Positions 47,828 through 58,800 of a DNA stretch of 64,000 nt are shown here, in pieces (positions within the stretch are counted from its first letter, which is position 1; each line of letters starts with the position of its first letter). The stretch is taken from NCBI RefSeq assembly GCF_000006565.2, contig NC_031467.1, positions 1,507,613-1,571,612 on the forward strand, written 5' to 3'. The notes beneath the pieces are model-generated. The model saw only the letters and a list, made by a program, of their open reading frames with translations. It was not told where the DNA came from and did no database searches. The position numbers were made by a program, and so were the translations under genes. The stretch is from Toxoplasma gondii ME49. Lineage: Eukaryota; Apicomplexa; Conoidasida; Eucoccidiorida; Sarcocystidae.

Positions 47828-49385
47828 GGCGAACCTCCACCAGTGCAGCGGTTGGAGGCGTTTTATGGAAAGGCGCGGGAGCAAACAAAATGTTTGGCCG
47901 TGAAAGAGCCAACCAGGAGAACGAAGAGAATACCACGAATAGCCTCCATCAAGAAATCCGAGTAGTAATACGAAGGGCGAAGAACAATGAGGTCTCGGTT
48001 TCATGAGGGGAAGTTATGGACAGAAAGGGTTTTGATTCTCTAAGAGCCTATGAGATACGTGCAGTTATTGCCGAGTTTCCCGTCAACGCGTGTTAGGCAA
48101 AATTCCGTCGGAGGGCTGCCGCAGACAGAAAATAAAAAAAACTGACAATCTGCTAGAAATAGACAGGAATGTCACGCGTCGGTGCGTAGACAGCCGCCGA
48201 ATATTTGCGGCGCTTTCATTTATATCCATGTGTAATGTAGTTAGTGCGGTCAAAGTAAGGAGCCTATTTGTTTTCTCTTAAACCTTGCAGGAAATGCGAT
48301 TTCCGACAAAGCCTTGAACTCAACTAGTGTGCTTCTTAAAAGCCCAAACTAAAATCAGCCTGAAAGAACTGGATCCGGATTGGGAGGCACGCGGCCACAG
48401 GAATCGACAAAAAATCACGCAAGTACTCTTCTTTGACCGCGCTCAGCTAGAGAAAGGGAAAGGCCCCTAAAAGGCGCGTGCATCTGGTGACGACGTCTCA
48501 CAAAAAAAAGTACAGTGTCACAAGCCCCTAGTGAGAATGCCGAATATGTCGTGAAATATCTCCGTTAAAACTATCTGATGAACGCGGGTAAAGAAGCAGA
48601 TGAACATAGCTGGTAGATCTCTCGGCGGCGAATGCCAATTCGCTGGCAAAACGCGCCTCGATCTTACGGGTGGCAAGTGTCTAAGCCACAGAAGGTGTGA
48701 TTCGCTAATCCTCACATGGTCACCGTCAGCTCTCGCTCAAACCGTAGTGAATTTGCTGTTCTCTTGGGGAGTTCGTTTTTGCAATGGGAGCGCAAAGTAA
48801 CTGAAAAGTGATACTTCAGGCCGTCATGGTGGTAGAGAAGGTCGCACGAAAACAACGTAGGCTTCGCGCGAGGGAAGCGCAACCGGGTTCATGCTGAGTG
48901 CGAAAAACTTGAGAAGAGCCAAAATGTTGTGGACTTGCCTTCAAAAAGTGGCAGATCTGCGCTGTAAGAGCAGGATGAGAGAACTGGAGAGAGTTGTGGA
49001 CCGTTCATGTGAAGCCACCACGCACCATCTTAGATGCAGACTCGAGAGAACCGCAGGATACTCTGGAGTGAAGAAGGAATGCCTATAAGAGCAGTGCACT
49101 GCTGCTGCGTTTCGTCTTCCCTTTCCCCAACTCCGTCACAGATGTGTCCGCAAACTGAATGGTGTGTGAGGTTACATGGAAGTTTCTCTCCCGACGGATT
49201 TCTGTCGGGAGTTCCACCTTTTCTCAGGAAGGTCAGCGACTTGAATGTGGATGCTTGAGTTGGCGTTTTGAAAACCAAAGTGCTTTATTCTCCTTCGTTC
49301 CCGTTGCTGCTGCGTTTCTCCCCAACTCGCCACCAGTGACAAGGACGAGCGAAGGAGCAAGCCTGCTTTTGCCGACGGGCCTTCC
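47828..49385. other. Convergent interval between the giant-protein gene and TTC4
   Basis: This 1.56-kb stretch separates the TGA at 47827 (plus) from the TTC4 stop at 49386 (minus) and must hold both 3' UTRs. No frame longer than about 80 codons looks protein-like. I see no RNA gene or repeat in it. Confidence 0.5.
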
Positions 49386-52300
49386 TCAGCGAATAACGGA
49401 AAACTGCAGGCGTGTCTCATTGCCCCTCTGGGATCTGCAATACCTCGATCATTGCGCCTTCAAGGAACAGATCGTGTGCTGCCGTCCTATCCACCTTCAG
49501 GGAAACGCACCGCACAGAAGTAAACAAATGGCACCTGAGCACTCCGTTTCATGGCGAGAGCGACCAGGGGGTTGTCGCGGGGAACGCACCACAACTACGC
49601 AAGGAATGTCGGACAAAACCGAGGGGCGTAGAAAGGCACAGAAAGAACAGATGGTGATCCTGAAGGGTGAACGCGTCCTCTATGTGTTTTTGCGCCGCCC
49701 GGGAGGGACACTTACGAGGATGTGGAAAACCGGAACGCCTGCGATGCGCTTCACGATCTGAAGCAGAAGGGCCAGCGGCGCGTCAAGGGGAACGTCAAAG
49801 AGGAGGTCGCCTGGCATCCCACACTGCACCAAAAACAATCACAGAGGAGCGCAAACGACGCTGGAAACGAGACGCGGAAGGCACACGTTCTCGACGGATT
49901 TGCGCTCACGGCCGGCAGTCCGGTTGTCCAGCCAGCTTCGCTGCGCTTCGTTTCTAGACTTTTGTGTCTGATCCTTCTACAGCAGCCTGTCGCTCACCTC
50001 GTAGTACGCACGCATGCGGTCGACACTGTACTTCTGCTCTACGTCCCAGGAAGGGAAGTCTGGCTCATCCGCTGTTCTCTGCTCTTCAGAAGAGGATGAG
50101 GGGAACATGTGGCACAGGTAGAAGCCGAGGCTCCTATCTTCATCGAAGTCGACGATCGTTTCGGTCAACATCACTTCGTCCAGGAGAAGAATGACGGTGA
50201 AGAACAGACGCGGCCTCCCTGCCTCATCGAGCTGCACATAGGGCCCTGAGCAGTGGGATACCACTGGAGCGATGGAGTAGACTGGCGACGCGACTGTGAT
50301 CCCTGCAAACAGTCGCGTCGACAAGAACCTTCCGGTTTACGAGGTCCCCAATTTCTGGAGAAACGAACTCACACGTTTGCATGCAAATTCACCTTTCCGC
50401 CTCCACGCGGTTCCCTGAAACCCACAGCCATGCTTCAGACACCGGCCGCGCCTCTCACGGAATCTCGACTCACGGGGCTCCGTAGTTTGTGTGTTTCAGA
50501 GCCAAAAACTGGAATATCTCAGGACACTGAGCACAGAGAATTCGACTTGAACACGAGCCCCCTACAGAAATTCGAGATGCATCAGGGAAAGCTCAGAAGT
50601 TGCCTTTCCTGCAAACTCTCGCGCCCTGTCGCCCCTGAACGAACGCATGCGGCACGTCGCACGTTTCCATCTATCGTCTTTCTGCATTTTCAAGTTGCTT
50701 CCACGAGTTCAGCGTTTCTCGTCTACTGTTTTTGCCTCAGACACGGCATCTGCGCTGCCCACTCTGTCCGATTCTCAGTTCTCTCCTGCGCTCCCGCAGC
50801 AAGTACTTCTCTCCAACATTCCTTCAACGGCCCCTAGTGGCTCACCGCGCGACTCCAACACCTTCGACACCGAGGGTATCTTGTGCTCTTTTTCCTTGAG
50901 GCGCTGCTTCTCCTTCGCCTTTTCCTTCTCTTCCCAGCGCGCCTGCGCCTCGTCTCGTAGCTGCTTCATGTCTGTGTTGTTGGGGTCTCTTTCCAGTCCA
51001 GCTGCCGCGAACGCTGAACTCTGCCGGAACAATTCCAGCAGGAACGACGCCCGAGCAGCTCGGTAGTAGCTGAGGAAAGCGGGGAACAGCCACGCGAGGC
51101 ACCAGAACTGAAAGGCAGGAAGCCTCGGAAATCCACCTCGTCAAAGTCCCTTATATCCAACTGAACACTCCTCAAGTTACGCGAAGTAAAAGACACAAGA
51201 ACACGGAAGAGGTTGATGGAGCATGCATCATTCGAAATTCCTAGCCTGTGCCTACATCGCGGCATCTCCCGCAGGTCTAGCCTCTCCTTCCAAACGCATA
51301 CACGGTGGGTGGACAGCAAAACGACGAGGGGAGAGAGAGCAGCTGGTTCGAATGAGGCGACAGAGGAGAGGGAAAAAGGAGAAGCAGACGAAGAAACGTT
51401 GATACGTTTTCAAACACGGATAGATACGCATCGCAGCAAGAGCAGGAAGAGGAAAGAAACAAGAGAAACGGGGTCCCCTCAAAATGCTTTTGAGTTCTTC
51501 TGCTGATGGTAGGGGAAAGCTAGTATTCCGTCATGTGCTCGAGACCGATGCAGACGCTCTGGCTTACAGCGACAGAAGAAACATGCGGCATGCTTTAAAA
51601 CGAGGAACGCAGAAAGGACGGGAACCTGTCGTTTCTTGTCTTGCGAAAAGGAGTTTGAGAACAACAAGAAAGCGAGCGAAAAACAGCATCTGCCGATACC
51701 CTTGTTCTCGACAGGACAAAGCCAAAGAAAGGACCTCGGAAGCTCAAGTAAAACAGGGGAAACGGTGAGACGATGCTTGAGTTGAAAACTCGAACGAAAC
51801 CAAATCAGGGACAGGCGACACACATCTATGGAGAGGAAACACGAGAAACCGCGCCCATGGGAAGTTGTACGCTGACTGCACTTCTCGAGTGCCTTCTGCG
51901 TCGTGCTGGCTTACGCCTTCACAATCGATGGATCCAGACGAAGAGCAGACCGACAGTCGTTGACGCATGCCACAAGTTCGCCCAGAATCAGGTGGCACTG
52001 AGCACGGTTGGAGTACAGAACAGCTTCCAGCGTCTTGTCTCCACATTGCTGTTCCAGCCCCTGAGACGGGAAAAAATATACAGAAAGACAGAAATAGCGA
52101 TCGATACACAGGTACGTACACAATTAGACAAATAAATGAAGAGACACACACATCGACAAATAGATAGATAGATACAAAGAAACAGACAGATAGATAAACA
52201 AACCGGTAGATAGACAGAGAGATACAAATAGAGACATTTTCAGAAATAGACAGATAGAGATAGAGAGACAGGTAGATGAGTGGCAGCATCTCCTGCTCCA

Positions 52301-53090
52301 CTGACGGTGCTTCTACCTGTCAACTTGTAAACATATATAGGTACCTGTTATTGTTTTGCTGTATCTGTGTGGCAACCCACCCTTCCAGAGATGCGCCAGG
52401 TGGATCAAACCACACTGGTCGCATATGCCGCCTATGTGCATATATATATATATATATATATATGGGGAGAGAAGTAGATAGATGAGTAAGATATCATGTA
52501 GAGAAACAGACACATGAAGCCACACACATGCGTTTCTACACGGGTCTTCTTTCCTTTTTCCTGAACTTATGAAATGCAACAGTTGTTTGGCGTCCTGGTG
52601 TCCCCCGGAAGAGCAAAAGCCGGTTCCTAGCTTTCCTTACGGCAGAGTAGCACTGGAGGGCCATCCTGGCGTTGAATCTCTTTCTTTTCTGTGGCGACTC
52701 GTGAGGTTTTCCCTCCCTCTTTTGCTTCTCTTCCTGTTCCGCTTTCTCTTCCTCGTTCCGCGCGCCGATTGTCAGCCAGGAGTTTCCCTCCTTCTTCAGT
52801 TTCTCGGCGACGCTCTTCGCCGTCTCGCCTTCGTAGGCGAGCTGCTGGAGGGCGACGAGGTGAGGGTTTCCCTCGAGATTTTCGGGGAGTTCATCCATGA
52901 ACAGAGGAAAGTTCTCGTCTTTGTATTTCTGCTGCAAGTGCTGCAGATACTCAGGGGTCACGTTCCAGTCAAAGAGGCCGTCGTCATCTTCCATCCCGGC
53001 AACCTGAGGCGCGGGCGCCGCCGGGCAGCTTGAAGCCTGTGAAGCAGACGGAGACCCTCTGGAGGCAGGGGCCTGTGAGTCTGTTGCCAT
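49386..53090 (-). CDS. TTC4: TTC4/Cns1-family TPR co-chaperone of Hsp90
   Basis: Exons in transcript order: 53090-52641, 52060-51915, 51069-50846, 50302-49998, 49823-49716, 49494-49444 and 49403-49386 (TGA), giving 433 aa with all phases in agreement. After a Ser/Ala-rich start comes the family's N-terminal region (DWNVTPEYLQ, FPLFMDELPE), then a three-TPR domain across exons 1-3 (KLKKEGNSWL, AVLYSNRAQCHLILG, VKAYYRAARASFLLELF). The Lys/Asn/Asn/Lys/Arg positions of an Hsp90 EEVD-binding clamp are present (KKEGN, YSNRA, KAYYR). A highly charged helix (ARWEEKEKAKEKQRLKEKE) leads to the C-terminal wheel domain (GPYVQLDEAGRPRLFFTV, PSWDVEQKY, GVPVFHIL). In yeast, Cns1 is essential and helps Hsp90 fold elongation factor 2. 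Odd points: a Lys/Glu-rich insertion of about 30 residues inside the first TPR, and an 18-base last coding exon. It is divergent from the sulfite oxidase gene. Confidence 0.93.
52160..52275. repeat. GATA/GACA-type tetranucleotide-rich tract
   Basis: Degenerate run of TAGA, GACA and AGAT units in TTC4 intron 1, just 5' (in transcript sense) of the exon at 51915-52060. Confidence 0.85.
52441..52463. repeat. (TA)n microsatellite
   Basis: About eleven TA units in TTC4 intron 1, which also holds the GATA/GACA tract. Confidence 0.9.
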
Positions 53091-55873
53091 GGTGAAACTT
53101 GTAGAAAAACTCGTGGGTCCGCGGCAAAGACCTTTATTGTTTGCACGAGTGCTTCAAGTCTCTTCTATCTCTTTAGAAAACTAACAGAGGATTCGGGGAC
53201 AGAGCGAGAAAGCACTGGCGGCGGCACCCGTAAAAGGTTGAAAGTCCCGAGAAAAGCAGCTCTAGGCTGTAGAAACGATAGCATTTCAGTTCCCCAGACT
53301 CACGAAGAGTGTATATCAGTAGCGCGAAGTTCTCCGCTCGTGGGAGTGTGCATTCATAGGTGTCTTTTAGGTGCAGACGTTAGTTTTTGTTTCGCTCCAG
53401 AGACTCGAGACTTCTCCACGCACGTCTGCATCGAAGGCGGGAGGAAGGTAGGTGTGTCTGTGGAGAATCCTTAAAGAAGAGAACTGCGGAATGCGGATTT
53501 CCTAAAAGAGTGTTTCGAATCAGATGACAACAGAAGGTCCGTTTAGAGTTCGCATACGGAAAACGAACGAAAAACGCGGTCAAAGAGGCGGCCTTGGAGC
53601 CGGAAGTCACGGAGGAAGGACTTTCCGAAAAATCAAGCAAAAGCCAGGAAGATCCAGAAAAGCTAAGCTAATCCGTTGATTGCACTTCTTTCCCACAAGG
53701 CTGTGACAAAAGTTTTTTCCAAGATACCACGCCAAACTCTCGTGAAAATTTTCTCGTGAAAGCGTAGCCGTTGTGTCGAGGCTACTGAGGGAGACACAGG
53801 GTAGTCAGGGAACTAGAAATCCCCTCGGAAAAAAGACGACAGGGTCATAAAGGACAAAAACTGAGGCGATAAGCTCGACATCAGACAAGAGAACAAGGCG
53901 AACGACGGCAAGAGGAGACACGAGAACGGAGACAACGGAAACGAGGAGAGGAGACACGGCGATGTAGTTGAGTTACGACGATGCGCAGAAGCCCAAAAAC
54001 GCGCAATGAAGAACCCAACGCTTGACCGTCGGAGAAAGGGAAACACTCCATGAAAAAGAAAATGTATTTAAGTCCATTTCCGCCTCGTCTACGTTCCTCA
54101 GAAAAAAGAATTGGACGCGAAAAGAAAAGACACGCTGTTTCTGCGAGCACCTGGAGCCGGCGTTCGGCGCCTTCCGAGGCGAAGCGTATTATCCTGCGGC
54201 TAGGACGGTCCTTACATTCTCTTCTGTGCCATTTTTGTCAAGCAAGGGAAAGACTCTCGGATTGATCGAACAGTCACGGAAAAGGAACGCACGAAACAAA
54301 AATCTTAAATGCCGTTGAAGAATTCTATCGAGGCATTCGCGCCCCGGTACAAATCATAGCAGTCGTCCTCTCAGTCTGCTTTGAAAGGCTTCGGGGCCAA
54401 CAGAGGCGGTAACGCACCGTAATGGAGATGTTTCCGTGTTTGTGTAACGGTTTCCATACCTGGGAGTGTTTCAGATATCCATTCCGCTTTCTAAAAGTGC
54501 CCCACAGAGTTGTGCGAAGGAAGATTCTTTGCTGTCAGCATTGTAGGGACCTCGTCCCCGTTCTAACTCATAGACCAAGGCTCGTCGAGTGTGCGTTTCA
54601 CGACAGACATGTGGTAGAACCAATGAAGCTTGATTTGCGTGGAGCGTTTTTAAGCCTTGAAGAATAAATGCTCGAGTGTTCAAGTAGATTCCACTCACAG
54701 GTCAGCTTTGTGCCAAGACAGAAGAGTAGTTCAACTGAATGCTGTTCTCTATCGGTCTTCTGCAGTCCACTGGGGTGGTGATGTACGACAGCAATAAAGA
54801 AGTTTGTTGTCTGTACCTCCCAACTGGAGTCATATTCCGTATTCTAGGTCCCAAGATAACACTGGCAATACCATGACTGAAATGTGTAGCAGTAAGTATA
54901 AATAGACCAGTACCAAATCTGAGTTCAGATCATACAGGCCCTTTTTAATTGCTCTGTTGCCCCCTCTCACCATCGCTGGAATTTGGGGTGTTGCATTTTT
55001 CGCTTGAATTTTGCGACCGACACGGTTGGGACTCTCGCTGTCTGCCGAAAGCTGGAAAAAAGCTAGGAATTCAACGTCTGTCGCCTAATCGCTGCCAGTC
55101 TCCTGATCTGCTCTAGAGGCTCACTGTCCCTAGGCATTATTGCACGAATTCACAGAAAGTGATTCTTGCAGGGGATTTTAACACTGCGTCCTGCTTGGCG
55201 AGTCTCTGGCAAAAAACCCAGAAAAAACGCCTCTCGAGCCCAGCTTGTCAAGGAAAGGAGACACCGAGTTGCTCTCCCGTTTTTCTCCGTGTCTCCGGGC
55301 CCCTGGAGACGGACCTTGTCACACTTCCGCTTCGTAGACACGTGGAAATGGTTGTCTTCTTTGCAAAATGAAATAGCACAAAGCAGTCTGGAGCATTTAT
55401 CTTCTGGGGGTCCTCCGAATGAACAAGATGGAATATCGAACGTTGCAATCCTGAGATGTGACTTCTACGTGGCACCCTGAGTTTCTTGCTTTTCCGCTGG
55501 GCCAGACCAGTATGTATTGTTCCTGTGCGATTATCGAGTATACGATCCTTTAGGTAAGCGACGGAATTTTTCTCGTAAGCTTTGTTGGGACCTGAAATGT
55601 TTCAGCCTCCGCTTACTTTGCATGGTACGAACGGGTCTTGCGGTTCCCTTGGTTGGTCTACTTTTTCCTTTTGCGTGTTCCTTGCGTGAAGGCAAGCGCG
55701 GAACGGTTATTTAAAAGCCCTGGTCTAACTCTCCGGACGTTTTCTCCGTGGTTTCTTGTCCTTTTCCCAGGGTCTCTTGTTCGCCTCTGTTCCCTCTCAC
55801 CTACCGGAGAGGAGGGCGGAGATGGCCCAATGTCGTATTTTCCGCTCTTTCCTTCCTTCTGCTGCTGGCAAAA
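53091..55873. promoter_or_regulatory. Divergent intergenic region between TTC4 and sulfite oxidase
   Basis: The 2.8 kb between the TTC4 ATG (53090, minus) and the sulfite oxidase ATG (55874, plus) contains both promoters and leaders. No frame in it looks coding. The stretch from about 54720 to 55060 is visibly richer in A and T than its surroundings. No tandem repeat or recognisable regulatory motif stands out. Confidence 0.45.
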
Positions 55874-58800
55874 ATGACTTCCGTCTCGTCTTCACCATCT
55901 CCATCTCTGCATCCGTCACGCCTTTTCCGTCGGTGCATGCCCCGATGCGTGTCTTCGCCGCCACCTTTCCTTCCGTTTCTTGTACCTTTTTACGCGCCGC
56001 GCTTTTCTGTATCTGTTTCGCATGTCGTTGTCAGAGGTGGCGTGAGACCGTTTCAGTCCCTTGTGAGAACGGCTCCTCCATCTCAGACAGGGTGGTCGTC
56101 CTTTCCCTCTTTGCCCGCGGCCAGAGCAAACAACAAAGTTCACATATATGAAGTGGACAAATGTGCGGCCTCAAGAGACAAACCCAAAGCGAATGGGGAA
56201 CGGCCCTCTCCCGCGTCACACTTGACGCAGAAACCAACAAGCTCTCAAGCTCAAAGGTCAAATCCTCTATCATGTCTCGCAAGTGTCTTTTTGTCTAGCC
56301 GCTACCCTCTCCCAGTATCTCTGTCTGTTGCTTTCTGCCGTCTACCCTGTCTTCAAAGGCGCACCCTACCGTCGTTTCCTACAGACAGAGGACCGAACGC
56401 CTCAGCACCTTCTTCTTTTACCACGGGATGCCCTGCCCGTGATTTTCCTTTGTCTTCGCGTGCATCGTCCTTTCTTTTCCTCACAGAGTCTTATGTCTGT
56501 TTGGATTCCTTTTTAGGGCCGCCCAGCTTTCTCAAATGGGGTAGACATCCGAGCGATACAGGTGGAACACCCAGAGCAAGCCAAGAGGGCAAGGTATTGG
56601 ACATGGAACCTAACGACAGAAGACGACAAAGTGCCCATAAGTACCGTCAAGATGGCGTCTCCTTCTACGTGTGGCCCCTTGCTGTCGTTGCGCTTTTTCT
56701 TGTGTCTCCCGTCTGCTTTTCTCACCGCCCTTCTGGAGCTTCGTCGTCCTCTCCTCTCACTCGCTCCGCTTCCCGGTGTTTCCAAGAGAAAACGTTCTTG
56801 TGGCCGCACCTTTGCCGAGCAGAAGGCGCGCTTTGCAAGAGTTTCCCGCCTGGTCCTGCCCCTGCTGTCCTCGCTTCTTCCGAACCGACGGCTTCGCAGT
56901 CTCCCGCGTCTCCTTCCTCTGAATCTTCCTCATCTGCTCTACCAGCGTCTCCCTCATCATCTCCTTCTCTGTCGACTGCCTCGGCTCCTTCTTCATTTCC
57001 TTTAGCAGGCGAGCTGCGAGAGGACCTGCCATTTTACACAGTGTCGGACGTGAAAGAGCACGGGGCAGTGGGAGAGGGGAAGCGGCTGTGGGTCGCGTAT
57101 CGACATGGAGTCTACGATGTGACCGATTTCCTGGAGAAACATCCCGGAGGAAGAGACCGTCTCCTCCTAGCTGTAGGCAGGGACCTAGATCCGTTTTGGA
57201 GAGTTTATGGCCAGCACAACTTGGCGTCTGTTCACGAACTTCTAGAATCGATGAGAATTGGCAATATCGCAAAACTGGAAGAAGCATCTGACTCTCCCCT
57301 CGGAGACGCTTATGGAAACGAGCCCGTGCGGCACCCTGCTTTAGTTGTACGAAGTGAGAAGCCCTTCAATGCTGAGACGCCTCTTGCCCTTTTAACGGAC
57401 GATTTCTTCACACCGAATGACCTGTTTTTTGTCAGAAACCACCTGCCGGTCCCACAGGTAACGAACGAATTCTTGCCGAGAAAGTCTAAATTATGCGCGC
57501 AGATCCAATGCGCTCGTGTGTGCTCCAAGTGTTTTGGAATCTCACGCGGGGAAATCTTAAACTCTCGTCAACTACCGAAACGCATGTATTCCATGATTTT
57601 GTCGTGACCACGTTTATTGGGAAATGGTATCGGAAGTAGACAATGTCGGTTCTGAAGTGAGAACGTTATCTTCCTTCTCTGTCTGATGTCGTTTTTGCGC
57701 GCGGGTCTAGGGCTGTATAGGGACTGGGAGGATTCCACACTTGAGTAAAAAGATATCGCCATCTCGTTACCTGCAGGCAGTTATGCATGTATTTTGACAC
57801 CTTGTGTAATTGCATAGAGTTTTGCATGCACGGACATATGGGCTTCGTCAAATGCTGTTATTCGCATGTGACGTGGTGCGCGTGTTTGCAGGGCAGTGTG
57901 CTCACGATTTTGGCGCTTATTCTCAGCGTAGAATATGTACTCCTGTGTTCCTCATAGTAAATCTACTGAGAGAATTCGATCGTCAGCCCGTGAAATTCTG
58001 GTGTTGCAGTTTTTCCCTTTACAATGTACACGAATGAGCTCATCATATATAATTTATTTGTTTTGTGTCTGGATCCGGTAAACTAGAAACCGCACACGCG
58101 CATAGGGATGTTTACATTCTTTTCTCGACTACCACATGCATGTTGCGTTTATCTGCTGTGGAAACGGCGTGGACCTGCGTTTGACTGGTGCACGCTTTTT
58201 TTCTTGTGTCTGTTCAGGTTGATAAGGAGAAATATGAGGTCGAGATTGAGATCGAGCTCCCAAATGGAGAAAAGAAACGTTTCGCTTCCTTCACCCTTTC
58301 GGATTTGCAAACTAAATTTTACCCTCACCACCTCCCCTGTACACTCCAGTGTGCCGGGAACCGACGAGAGGATTTCAACAGAAAAAGCGGGAAACGGGTC
58401 AAAGGTAAAGGATCAAGCTGGCCACCTACTCGTCGCGTTCACTCTCTTCTACAGTGATAAACCTAGATGAACCTTCACCGATACAGTACTCGTGAATCTG
58501 TATGCCTACAATTGCACTGTGCGCATATGCCTGTCTGAACGTGTTTGCCTATCTCAGAAAAGCACTATGCCTCTGCTTTTGTCAGATTTTTTTCTGTCAC
58601 ACCTCTTCCTTACGAGGAGTCGGCCTGGACCTGCCTTCCCCGGTGTCTCCTTTTCCCCATTGTTTCTTGTTCGCTTTCGTCTCGGCGCGTCATTTGCACC
58701 ATCGACAGTGAGAGCTACGCTTTTGTATGTCGTGTTGCTTCGTCTTCTTTTCAGGTCTTGAATGGTGCGGGGGTGCGATCGGCAATGCCCTGTGGACAGG

